From the NCBI GenBank assembly GCA_020251025.1, contig JADCDI010000001.1:62001-126000 (forward strand): a stretch of 64,000 nt of DNA, in the 5' to 3' direction. Each line of letters starts with the position of its first letter. The stretch's first letter is position 1. This DNA comes from Rhodobacter sp. (GTDB taxonomy: Bacteria; Pseudomonadota; Alphaproteobacteria; Rhodobacterales; Rhodobacteraceae). Positions 15,483 to 22,942 of the stretch are shown here, piece after piece. A model generated the notes under the pieces. That model ran no database searches and had not been told where the DNA came from. It worked only from the letters and a program-made list of their open reading frames with translations. Made by a program: the position numbers and the translations under genes.

Positions 15483-15558
15483 TGGTGCCGCTGAAGGGAC
15501 TCGAACCCCCGACCCCATCATTACGAATGACGTGCTCTACCAGCTGAGCTACAGCGGC
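15483..15558 (-). tRNA. Intact tRNA-Thr(CGT), island-borne replacement copy
   Basis: Minus-strand sequence folds as a full cloverleaf: acceptor GCCGCTG/CAGCGGC, D arm GCTC-AGCTGGTA-GAGC, anticodon stem CGTCA/TGATG with loop TTCGTAA (anticodon CGT, threonine ACG), T arm GGGGG-TTCGAGT-CCCTT, discriminator A and an encoded CCA (15483-15485). It differs from the split tRNA in acceptor, anticodon stem and T arm but has the same anticodon loop. It lies 75 bp after the stop of the island integrase, on the same strand, and has its own terminator, so it could be read through from int. Confidence 0.95.
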
Positions 15559-15633
15559 GACGAGGCGTCTCCTACAACATGATGACGGCGATGCCTAGAC
15601 CTGTCATGCCTTCTCGGCGGCATTTTTCTTCGC

Positions 15634-16914
15634 TTAGGCGGCATCTTCCTCGTCATCGATGACGATCTTTGGCTCCTTTGCCTTGCGAGGCCGCCGAACG
15701 CTGTGCAGGAGGTCCACATTCATCTCTGCGGTCAGGGGCTTGGCGTAGAATCGGTCGATCATCTCCACCGAGGTGCGGGCGTTACGTGCCAGCGTCAGCG
15801 TGTCGAGGTTCTTGGCGTTCAGCAGTCGCAGCATGATCGATGTGTGCCGGAGGCTGTACAACGAACGTGTCTGTCCGTGCTCATCTGTCCGCAATCCGGC
15901 TTCAATCAGGACCTGCTCGAACTGCCGCTGGAGCGACCGCAAGGCATAGTCACGTTGCTTCTCGCCGCGTTCAGGCTGGAAGACATAATCATCCGGCTTG
16001 CCGTACCCTTCAGCGACCTGACGTGCCTTGATCTTCTCATATGTGTTCACCGCACTCGGTAGGGAGATCATCGGGTTGGAGTGCCCTTTAGTCTTTGCGT
16101 GCGTCAGCCGCAGGTAAGTTGCGTCCTTGCGAACGACGGCGACGTCTTTGTGTTTGAGCACCTTAATGTCCGTAGGGCGTATGAACGTGTTCGTCATGAA
16201 CAGGATCAGATCATACAGCTCCTGCGTCACTGGGATGTTACGCAGTGGAACACCTTTCTGGGTCTTCTGCTTGAACGACTTGCCGATGCATCGGCGGGCT
16301 GTGCGTTGAAGGGTATCGTATTGCTTGGAATTGAACCAAGGACGGGCGATGTCTTCCGTCTTAATCGTTGGAAACGCCGGAAGCGAAGCGATCACACCAA
16401 TCCGATGCCCGTGTTTGAACACGGTTTTCAGGTGCGACACATGCACCTTCAGGCTGCTCTTGGCCAGATTACGATCTTCCCTCAGCTTACTCACATAGGC
16501 TGACATGTCTGCATAGGTGATGTCCCCCAAGCGCATGTTGCCAAATGCTGGAATGAGATCTTTCTCAAGCCTAGCAGCGTCATAGTTGAACTTCGTGTGC
16601 GAGATTTCCGCCCTGACGAGCCTGGCCTTGTTGTCCTGCTGCAGACTGCGGGCAACCAGTTCAAAGCTGCTTTCGCGGTTCGCGGGCAGCATCTTCATCT
16701 TAAGTAACTGAACTTCGCCGAAGTACTTCTTGGCGAACCTAACAGCTTCCTGCTTGTGTGTCGTCTTTGTGCTGCGCCGGTAGATCTTCCCTTCTTCGTA
16801 CATGCGCACGTACCAGAACGGTGAGGCTTCCATCTGGTAGATAGTGAGTGTGTTATAGCCAGGTATCTTTGTCAGCGTGCCGGGCTTTGGGGCGGTCCGG
16901 TCCTGTTTTGTCAT
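15634..16914 (-). CDS. int: Tyrosine integrase of the tRNA-Thr island
   Basis: About 426 aa from the ATG at 16914 (MTKQDRTAPKPG), which has GAGGGT upstream; a GTG at 16947 is the alternative. It has an N-terminal arm-binding/AP2-like segment (FWYVRMYEEGKIYRRST), a SAM-like core domain (residues ~80-180) and a catalytic domain with R in NTFIRPTD, K in HAKTKGHS, YSLRH (the usual H-x2-R histidine is Y) and the nucleophile in DRFYA; the second histidine position is N (ARNAR). It lies 131 bp from attR, so it is the recombinase that placed the element in the anticodon loop. It is followed on the same strand by the replacement tRNA-Thr. Confidence 0.92.
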   Translation of the reverse strand: MTKQDRTAPKPGTLTKIPGYNTLTIYQMEASPFWYVRMYEEGKIYRRSTKTTHKQEAVRFAKKYFGEVQLLKMKMLPANRESSFELVARSLQQDNKARLVRAEISHTKFNYDAARLEKDLIPAFGNMRLGDITYADMSAYVSKLREDRNLAKSSLKVHVSHLKTVFKHGHRIGVIASLPAFPTIKTEDIARPWFNSKQYDTLQRTARRCIGKSFKQKTQKGVPLRNIPVTQELYDLILFMTNTFIRPTDIKVLKHKDVAVVRKDATYLRLTHAKTKGHSNPMISLPSAVNTYEKIKARQVAEGYGKPDDYVFQPERGEKQRDYALRSLQRQFEQVLIEAGLRTDEHGQTRSLYSLRHTSIMLRLLNAKNLDTLTLARNARTSVEMIDRFYAKPLTAEMNVDLLHSVRRPRKAKEPKIVIDDEEDAA

Positions 16915-16954
16915 CTCGACCCTCACAGATGAGCCCAGTTTGTGCACCAGAAGC

Positions 16955-16980
16955 TGTTGTATAGCGATTTCTATACAACA
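16955..16980. promoter_or_regulatory. Perfect 10-bp palindrome upstream of int (operator / arm site)
   Basis: TGTTGTATAG (16955-16964) and CTATACAACA (16971-16980) form a perfect inverted repeat with a 6-nt spacer between attR and the integrase start. The half-site is the same TTGTATAG that is repeated near attL (183-202). It may be an integrase/Xis arm site, an autoregulatory operator, or both. Confidence 0.6.
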
Positions 16981-17044
16981 AATTTCTAAAAAATACCCAT
17001 ATTTTATTGGATATTTCTGCTATTTTTGGGATTTGCGCTGAGCT

Positions 17045-17082
17045 TTACGAATGAAGTGCTCTACCAGCTGAGCTATTGGGGC
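17045..17082 (-). pseudogene. 5' half of split tRNA-Thr(CGT) (attR side)
   Basis: On the minus strand this begins with 5' acceptor strand GCCCCAA, then the D arm (GCTC-AGCTGGTA-GAGC), the 5' anticodon stem CTTCA and the loop TTCGTAA, after which the sequence runs into island DNA (AGCTCAGCGC). The acceptor strand pairs perfectly with the 3' half at 101-107. The island supplies no replacement 3' half here, so transcription from the native promoter would give a truncated tRNA. Confidence 0.9.
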
Positions 17083-17154
17083 GACGCGTTGCCTCGCTTA
17101 AACGACGGAGCACCGGAACGCAAGGCAGAATCAGTGGCTTAGGATGGTGCTGCG

Positions 17155-17661
17155 CTACGACACATCCGGCGACTTCTCGCACTGGGCCAGTGGCAGTGCA
17201 TCGGCCATTTCCCTTGTCAGGGAACGAGACCAAGCTTCTCTTGCAAGGAGTTCGAGCAGCTTAAGTTCGCCTTCAGTGATGGCTTCAAGATCGGCCGGCA
17301 TCACGTCATAGATTCCCGCATGCGCGTCGTTACGGGGCACAGGAAGATACACTGCCCTCGGTGCCCTGCCGAACGTCGCGCCTGCCGCAGCCAAGTCATC
17401 GGTTCGGGCAACGCAAAAGCAGGCCTTCGGCTTCACGTTCATGCTGCTACGGATAGTCTCAATAGCGCACCGCAACTGGTGGTCAGGGTGACCTACAAAG
17501 TACTCGCACCAGGTCACTGACAACGAGTCGTCAGTCGCTCGGCCCTCGAACGCGGTCGGCAAAGGTCCGACTACGTTATCGCCGTAGTGCTCCATCTGGT
17601 TTAACCCGACGTACCGTACAACCGTGCTCGGGTTCGGAAGCTCATCGCCTTTACTGACCAA
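17155..17661 (-). CDS. Hypothetical protein, 168 aa, third gene of the TIGR04255 cassette
   Basis: Function unknown. It begins at a TTG (17661) preceded by GAGG, overlapping the previous gene by 11 bases. Residues 14-55 (VVRYVGLNQMEHYGDNVVGP ... DDSLSVTWCEYF) look like a small beta-rich domain, and CFCVARTDDL near residue 83 gives a further strand; the C-terminal third is helical (GELKLLELLAREAW). No catalytic motif is evident. It is the most downstream gene of a three-gene overlapping unit ending next to the split tRNA-Thr. Confidence 0.6.
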   Translation of the reverse strand: MVSKGDELPNPSTVVRYVGLNQMEHYGDNVVGPLPTAFEGRATDDSLSVTWCEYFVGHPDHQLRCAIETIRSSMNVKPKACFCVARTDDLAAAGATFGRAPRAVYLPVPRNDAHAGIYDVMPADLEAITEGELKLLELLAREAWSRSLTREMADALPLAQCEKSPDVS

Positions 17662-18235
17662 ACCAGACCTCGGGCCCGTAAGCGTTCAGCACTTCGCAGA
17701 GACGGTCCGGCTGGCACTCAGCCGCAGCCCGTTCAACCTCCCCCTTTGCGTTTACCCGGGTAAGGACCCAGCGCGTGTTTCCAGACGGCAAACAGTCAAT
17801 CGTGAGCCTGTTCTCACCATCGCGCCAGAATGCTGTGATGGACCCCCGACCATTGGTGCCAATCCCAGGCCGTTGCGTGGCCTTTGTGGAAAGCAGCATC
17901 AGCAGGAATGTTTCCAGTGAGTGCATGGACGGATAGGCATCCACCTCCTCCCAAGCGTCATCCGCCATCATGTTCGCGAACTGGCCGTTCAGGCCCACCG
18001 CGAAACCTTTTGGAAGGTGCATTGAGTTGCTGGAGATGAATCGCTGGATCTCCTCCAATCGCCTTTCGCGGTCCGTGCCCGGAGATATGGTTCGGTCAAC
18101 CTTGAGCACGACGCGACCAGCCTGGCCGGGACTCAGCATACGCCGAAAACCATCCACGACTGTGTCCGCAAAGGATGAGGACCCACCGCTTGCTTGGGTC
18201 CCGTAACCCAACCGTCCAGTATCGACGTAAGTCAT
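17651..18235 (-). CDS. Hypothetical protein, 194 aa, second gene of the TIGR04255 cassette
   Basis: Starts MTYVDTGRLGYGTQASGG. It has a Ser/Gly-rich N-terminus, then a basic segment (VVLKVDRTISPG) and a strand-rich C-terminal half (GSITAFWRDGENRLTIDCLP). No membrane segment is visible, although LETFLLMLLST is hydrophobic. Its ATG overlaps the stop of the TIGR04255-like gene by 4 bases (ATGA), so the three genes form one translation-coupled unit. The function cannot be assigned. Confidence 0.62.
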   Translation of the reverse strand: MTYVDTGRLGYGTQASGGSSSFADTVVDGFRRMLSPGQAGRVVLKVDRTISPGTDRERRLEEIQRFISSNSMHLPKGFAVGLNGQFANMMADDAWEEVDAYPSMHSLETFLLMLLSTKATQRPGIGTNGRGSITAFWRDGENRLTIDCLPSGNTRWVLTRVNAKGEVERAAAECQPDRLCEVLNAYGPEVWFGQ

Positions 18236-19017
18236 TCCTCAACCCCTCCAAACAGATCAACCGCTGGCTTCTTCAAGCAACTGTGGAATATCTCGTTCTT
18301 CTCGTCCCTCATCTCAGACAGGACCTTTGCAAAGACCCCGCCGGAGGCAGGAGTCGGCCCTTCGGTGAATACGTCGATATCCAGTATGATGCTGGTGTGG
18401 TCCGGCAGTAACGAACCGGAAGTGGCGACACCTAATCCGTAGGAGATGCCGTCTTTCAGGGTCGGCTTGACCACTCGCATCTGGAATTCATGCACCACAC
18501 CCTTGTCCGTCCGCGGCCCACTGAAACTGACCGTGATGTAGTCATCTGTGTTGACGTTTGCACCGCCGATCTGAGGAATGTCGATGCGGTTCACGAACCG
18601 AATTCCGATCCGGCTGAACTCGCTGACACCGAGGCTAGCGGCGACGGGTTCCAGAAGGCTTAGCGCCCGTTGCGAGAAGGTCTGCCACTGATCATATGGC
18701 GCGCGCTGGACAAACACGAACTTGTCCGACTCGATTATGACGATCTGCGAGCCGTCCTTTAGGGCAAGCTCGAAACCAACTTTCTTGCTCTCGTGACTGA
18801 TCTCGCCCCCTTGGAGGTCAAGCGTGGCGTGGACCAGCTTGCGCTCTTTCGGGGCTTCGAACTCCGAAAATGCGTGGAGTCCCGCAGAAGCACGAATGGC
18901 ATCCAGCGGCCTTTCCGGCTGCCACCGAAACTCAAGGGAAGCTTCAAGGATCGGCGCCTTCTTATACCGCACCGACACCCCCCCACGAGCCAAGCTGATG
19001 GCCGGAGATGCGCGCAA
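18232..19017 (-). CDS. TIGR04255 family protein
   Basis: About 246-261 aa. The signature opening of the family is present (VRYKKAPILEASLEFRW), followed by the mid-domain FSRIGIRFVNRIDIP and a C-terminal HTSIILDIDVF segment. TIGR04255 is a sporadically distributed family of unknown function. The annotated start is the ATG at 19017; a GTG near 18972, just after a run of seven Gs and directly before RYKKAP, fits the family start better. It is the first gene of the cassette. Patchy distribution and coupled partners are compatible with a toxin-antitoxin or defence role, but nothing in the sequence proves it. Confidence 0.75.
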   Translation of the reverse strand: MRASPAISLARGGVSVRYKKAPILEASLEFRWQPERPLDAIRASAGLHAFSEFEAPKERKLVHATLDLQGGEISHESKKVGFELALKDGSQIVIIESDKFVFVQRAPYDQWQTFSQRALSLLEPVAASLGVSEFSRIGIRFVNRIDIPQIGGANVNTDDYITVSFSGPRTDKGVVHEFQMRVVKPTLKDGISYGLGVATSGSLLPDHTSIILDIDVFTEGPTPASGGVFAKVLSEMRDEKNEIFHSCLKKPAVDLFGGVEE

Positions 19018-19381
19018 CCGTCAGCGACCTACGCGCCAAACTCTGGTGCAACTTCTCCATCGGCGAACGCTTCCTCCCCGTCGAATCGCAGTGTAACCCG
19101 CGCGCGAATCGGGGACAAGCGCGCAGGACTCCAAACGAATTCCGAGTCAATGCCTCTCTCACCTTTCCGGTGTGTTCGGCCACCGCGCGGTGGCATCGGG
19201 GCGAACCGGAGCCGATGCGGCTGCCTCCTGCGGGCCCCGGGTTCTTCTGCGGGCACGGCCGGGTGATCGCGCACCTTGTCCCGGCAGATCAGCGCCGCAT
19301 CAGCTTACCGCATGGCCCGAACGGGACCCGCGTTGTTGCAGGCGGTGTCCCGGTGCCGCTGCGGGCGGGCTTTGGCACCGG
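19018..19381. other. Gene-free stretch between the cassette and hemY
   Basis: About 360 bases in which only short, compositionally odd ORFs appear (for example 19029-19274 minus). It marks the change from accessory DNA to GC-rich core genome and probably contains the promoter of the cassette and the 3' end of the hemY transcript. I see no intrinsic terminator with a T-run. Confidence 0.4.
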
Positions 19382-20806
19382 TCATGCGGGCCGGTCGGCA
19401 GGTTCCGCGTCGTCGGTCGCGGTCGGGGCGGGCGATCCGACAAGAAGGGGCAGAAGTTCTGTCTGGGTGGCGCTTGGCCCCACACCTTCCGCCGGTTCGC
19501 GCCAGCTCAGCGTGTCGAAGCCGCCGCAGTTGCTGCAGACAGGGGTCCATTCGCTGTGGATGTTCTGGCATTTGTCGCAGACCCATTGCGGCCCGCGCGG
19601 GGCGGTCAGGGTGCGGGCCAGCCAGCCGCGCACAACCGCCTCGTCCGCGCCTTCGCCGCGTTCGACCGCCGCCATGATGGCCAGGCTGCGGCGCGTCGGA
19701 TGGCGCGTGGGCAGATCGCCCAGCGCCCGGCGGGCGGCAGGAAAATCTTCGGCTGCCAGATTCAGTTCCGCCAGCAGCAGGCGCGTTTCCTCATCGTCGG
19801 GCCGCACCGATGTCAGGGTGCGGAACCGCCTGAGCCGTTCGGACGGCGTCTCATCAGGGACGATTTCGGCAAAAGCGGCGGCCAGATCAGGGTGGGGCGC
19901 GTTTTCCCAGGCTTTCTTCAGCAGGCGGGTCGCATTCCGGGTATCGCCATTGGCGATATAGCTGCGCGCCGCCATGGCGGCGGCCGGCACCAGGTCGGGC
20001 GAAAGCCGGTGCGCGGCGATTGCCGCTTCGCGCGCCTGGATGGTGGAGCCGTCATCGATGATCGCCCGCGCTTCCTGCAGGGCCAGCACGGCATCGCGCC
20101 GCCGGTGGATGTCTTTGGGGATGTGACCGGCCCGCAACTTGGCCCCCAGCGTGGCCCGTGCCCCGGTCCAATCGGAACTTTCCGCCTGCAGTTCCAGCAG
20201 CAGATCCTGCGTTTCCTTGTGCTTTGGCTTCAAGGCAAAGGCCTTTTCTGCCAGCTTCAGCGCGGTTTCCCGATCTCCTTCGGCCAGTTTCTGCTGGATC
20301 AGCCCGCGAATGCCGATGAAGCGGGACCTCGGGTTGGACAGAAGGGTTTTGTAGGCTTCGATGGCCTTGCGGGTATCGCCCGCCGCCTGCGCGGCCTGAG
20401 CGGTCAGGATGGTCGTCAGCTCCGGCTGCGCCAGCAGTCTTTCGGCCCGCGTGGCGCGCGACATGGCCGTGCGCGGCTCTCCGGAGGCCAGGGCAATCAT
20501 CCCTTCGGCAAAGGCCTGATAGCCTTTGCGCTCTCGGTTGCGGTCGAAGTAGCGCGAAATCGCGGTTTCGTCACCGTTCAGAAAGCGCATCACGGCCACG
20601 ACAAAGCCGATCACCTTCAGCACCAGCCAGATCACCCCAAGAAGAACAAGCGCCAGGATGACGGCCTGCAAAGGCCCAAGCGTGAATTCGTAGCCGCCAA
20701 CGGCCACACGGATGCCGCCACCGGTTTCAAGGAGGAAACTGGCCCCCAGGGTCAGGGCGGCAACCAGCGCAATGAAGACCAGAACCTTGATCAGTGACCA
20801 GAGCAT
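19382..20806 (-). CDS. hemY: HemY-type tetratricopeptide membrane protein
   Basis: 474 aa. Two N-terminal membrane helices (LIKVLVFIALVAALTLGASFLL and LQAVILALVLLGVIWLVLKVIGFVV) carry the HemY_N region, followed by TPR-like helical repeats (residues ~95-380). The C-terminus has a zinc-ribbon CDKC...CSNC followed by GGFDTLSW, as is usual in alphaproteobacterial versions. This is the E. coli-type HemY, an inner-membrane protein tied to haem synthesis, not the protoporphyrinogen oxidase of that name. It is the last gene of the hemD-mitofilin-hemY unit, 11 bases after the mitofilin-like gene. Confidence 0.9.
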   Translation of the reverse strand: MLWSLIKVLVFIALVAALTLGASFLLETGGGIRVAVGGYEFTLGPLQAVILALVLLGVIWLVLKVIGFVVAVMRFLNGDETAISRYFDRNRERKGYQAFAEGMIALASGEPRTAMSRATRAERLLAQPELTTILTAQAAQAAGDTRKAIEAYKTLLSNPRSRFIGIRGLIQQKLAEGDRETALKLAEKAFALKPKHKETQDLLLELQAESSDWTGARATLGAKLRAGHIPKDIHRRRDAVLALQEARAIIDDGSTIQAREAAIAAHRLSPDLVPAAAMAARSYIANGDTRNATRLLKKAWENAPHPDLAAAFAEIVPDETPSERLRRFRTLTSVRPDDEETRLLLAELNLAAEDFPAARRALGDLPTRHPTRRSLAIMAAVERGEGADEAVVRGWLARTLTAPRGPQWVCDKCQNIHSEWTPVCSNCGGFDTLSWREPAEGVGPSATQTELLPLLVGSPAPTATDDAEPADRPA

Positions 20807-20817
20807 GAGGAATTTCC

Positions 20818-22077
20818 CTATTCCGCAGCGGCGGCTGACAGCAAAGACAGGGCCGCAATCGCCTTTAGCCGGGCCGTGGCATCTGCGACCCAGGGCGCAA
20901 GAATGTCCTTTGCCGGGGCGGGCAAGGTGCCAAGTTCGGCAAGGGCGGCGGGAATATCGCCATTTGCAAGCTGCCCCTCTGCGCGGGACAGAATTGCATC
21001 CGGATCATTCCCCTCGCGCGGGGAAAGTGACCTGGCACCGGTCTGGGTGCGCAGGAATGCCGCAATCCTGTCGCCCCAGCCGGTGGCTGTCTGCGCCCGC
21101 AGGGCCGCAGTCAGCGCATCCCGTGCGACGGCGGGAAAGCTGCGTTGCAGGTCCGTCAGGGTCGGCACGCCCGATCCGGCAAAGCCCGCGATATCTGCAG
21201 GAACCTGCACACCTGCGGCTGTCAGATCGTCAACAGCCCCGCTGTAGGGCCCGCCGGCTTCCAATGCGGCACGGATGCGGCCCAGCGCGGCGGCGATGGT
21301 GGCGGCGCGGGCTGTGGCCTGTGCCTCGGCCTTCAGGCGTTCCGCTTCCTGGGCTGCGGCGGCGAGCTGTGCTTTTGTTTCGGCGGCGATGGCCTCGATC
21401 CGGGCGGCGGCATCGCTTTTCTGCGCGCTTTGGGCTGCAATCTGGGCGCGCAGGTCCTGCAACTGGCGGTCATAGGCCGCCAGCGCGCTTGCCGATGCGG
21501 CCCCGCCAGCGCCGGCGGGACGCAGTTCGATCTGGGTCAGACGGCTGTCGAGGGCGGCGATCAAGGCCTCGATCCCCTCGGTCGCCCGGGCGATCAGAGG
21601 TGCGGGATCGGTCACGGCGGGCACGTCAGCCAGACGCTTTTCAAGGTCTGCCTTCAGGGCAGCAATGTCATCCGGGGCCGTCCCCACGGGACGCGCCGCC
21701 AGATCGGCAAGCTGCGCGTTCAAGGCTGCCAGCGCGTCCGCCTGTGCCTTGATCTGTGCCTCAAGCTGCGCAGTCATGGCTGCCAGCGTATCCGCCTGCG
21801 CCTTGATCTGTGCCTCAAGCGCAGAGTTGTCCTGAAGCGGCCAGCCGCCCGGAACCACCCGGGCCAGCCCAAAGCCTGCGGCTGCAGCCAGAATTCCGCC
21901 CAGAACCATACCCGGAAATGCGCTGCCCCCCACGCGCCGGCGCGGCGGCGGCGGCGGGGCCGCCCCGGACGCAGGCTCTGCCAGCGCGTCCGAGATCAGG
22001 TCCGCTTCTGCCCTGTCGTCCGCCCGGGTATTGTCGTCACGGGTGTCCTCATCGGAACGCTTCTCGTCGACTGGCAT
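20818..22077 (-). CDS. Mitofilin-like inner membrane protein (COG4223)
   Basis: 419 aa from the ATG at 22077 (MPVDEKRSDED, with AAGGA upstream); the track's 22122 start lacks support. An acidic cytoplasmic N-terminus with a PPPPPRRR stretch precedes one membrane helix (GMVLGGILAAAAGFGLARVV) and a long Ala/Gln-rich periplasmic coiled coil, then a helical C-terminal mitofilin domain. An 18-residue unit (AQIKAQADxLAAxxAQLE) is tandemly duplicated, visible as a 54-bp DNA repeat. Bacterial mitofilin homologues lie in the hemD-hemY operon in alphaproteobacteria and shape inner-membrane architecture. Confidence 0.85.
   Translation of the reverse strand: MPVDEKRSDEDTRDDNTRADDRAEADLISDALAEPASGAAPPPPPRRRVGGSAFPGMVLGGILAAAAGFGLARVVPGGWPLQDNSALEAQIKAQADTLAAMTAQLEAQIKAQADALAALNAQLADLAARPVGTAPDDIAALKADLEKRLADVPAVTDPAPLIARATEGIEALIAALDSRLTQIELRPAGAGGAASASALAAYDRQLQDLRAQIAAQSAQKSDAAARIEAIAAETKAQLAAAAQEAERLKAEAQATARAATIAAALGRIRAALEAGGPYSGAVDDLTAAGVQVPADIAGFAGSGVPTLTDLQRSFPAVARDALTAALRAQTATGWGDRIAAFLRTQTGARSLSPREGNDPDAILSRAEGQLANGDIPAALAELGTLPAPAKDILAPWVADATARLKAIAALSLLSAAAAE
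21725..21820. repeat. 54-bp tandem repeat inside the mitofilin-like gene
   Basis: GCTGCCAGCG begins copies at 21725 and 21779, and the block CCTTGATCTGTGCCTCAAGC is repeated at the same 54-bp spacing. It encodes two near-identical 18-residue coiled-coil units. Confidence 0.8.
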
Positions 22078-22152
22078 CGGGGTGTCCTTGTTGGCTGACC
22101 GGCCTTCAGGCCTGAACTTCATCCAGACCTTACGCCCTGCACCATCCTGGCA

Positions 22153-22869
22153 TCAAGGCTGCGCGGCTGTGGCAAGAAGACTTCTGATCGCCTCCAGCAT
22201 GGCTTCGGCATCCGGACGGGTGGCGCAGACCGTCTGCTGCGCTTGCGCGGCGGTGCATGCAGCGGCAACCGCCGGGCTGAGGGCGGCGATCAAAAGGGGG
22301 GCAAGGCGGCGCTGCACCGGCGGTTCGGCGCAGAAGAGGGCGGCGGTGCGGGGCGAAAACAGCGGCGCAAGAACCGGTCTGTCATCCGCCAGAAGTGCTG
22401 TGGCCTCTGCTGTCAGGGGGGTGGCCTGTTGTTCGTAAACAACCATCTCCTTCACGGTGATGTTGAATGTTTTCATGATTTTGGACAGGCTTCCCGCCGT
22501 GTCCCGGCCCCTGGCATAAAGCAGGGGGCCTGTCACCCCCGCGCGCCGGATCGCTTCGGCCAGCGCCCCAAGATCGCCCGCCGCCGATCTGGTGACAAAG
22601 CCCGCCTCGCGCGCGGCGGCGGCGGTTCTGTCGCCCACGCACCAGGCGGGCAGATGCCTGTCGGCAGAGACTTGCCCAAACCCCGCAACACCGGTTTCCG
22701 ACGTGAAGACCAGCGCCGCGAAGGGCCCTGAGGGAATGGGCGGTGCCAGAAGCTTTGGCGTCAGCACAGGCGAGATGACGATGCGAATCCCCGATCCGAA
22801 GCGGGCGCGCAGCGACCGGGCAAAGCGGTCTGCCGCCGCTGCGGGCCGGGTCAGAAGGATGGAAGGCAT
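22153..22869 (-). CDS. hemD: Uroporphyrinogen-III synthase
   Basis: 238 aa from the ATG at 22869 ([17 protein letters not shown]), the usual HemD beginning. The protein shows the two-lobed Rossmann-like pattern with [33 protein letters not shown] and a C-terminal [13 protein letters not shown]. It cyclises hydroxymethylbilane to uroporphyrinogen III in haem and related tetrapyrrole synthesis. It heads the leftward hemD-mitofilin-hemY unit and diverges from tsaD across about 70 bp. hemC is not adjacent here. Confidence 0.88.
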   Translation of the reverse strand: MPSILLTRPAAAADRFARSLRARFGSGIRIVISPVLTPKLLAPPIPSGPFAALVFTSETGVAGFGQVSADRHLPAWCVGDRTAAAAREAGFVTRSAAGDLGALAEAIRRAGVTGPLLYARGRDTAGSLSKIMKTFNITVKEMVVYEQQATPLTAEATALLADDRPVLAPLFSPRTAALFCAEPPVQRRLAPLLIAALSPAVAAACTAAQAQQTVCATRPDAEAMLEAIRSLLATAAQP

Positions 22870-22942
22870 CTGGACCTGCCGGGATTGTCGGGCCATGCCA
22901 GCGGTGTTACCTGCGCGGGATCACACTGGCAATCGGCACGCG

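Larger units (their letters stand above)
135..17053. mobile_element. Genomic island integrated in the anticodon loop of tRNA-Thr(CGT)
   Basis: The element is bounded by a 9-bp direct repeat TTACGAATG at 135-143 and 17045-17053, which is the anticodon loop of a tRNA-Thr(CGT) whose halves lie outside. A tyrosine integrase reads leftward just inside the right end. Inside are a Dnd phosphorothioation locus, a DpdA-like gene, an H-NS-like silencer, a Rep-like gene and an intact tRNA-Thr(CGT). The 3-5 kb part is visibly more AT-rich than the chromosome. No conjugation genes are seen, so it looks like an integrative, perhaps mobilisable, element rather than a complete ICE. Confidence 0.88.

Noticed and set aside
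19029-19274. 81-aa minus-strand ORF upstream of the TIGR04255-like gene
   Set aside because: The first half is Arg/Pro-rich and low-complexity, there is no ribosome-binding site and I recognise no family.
22592-22942. Extended N-terminus of tsaD in the ORF track
   Set aside because: It runs antisense through hemD; the TsaD family begins at [13 protein letters not shown].
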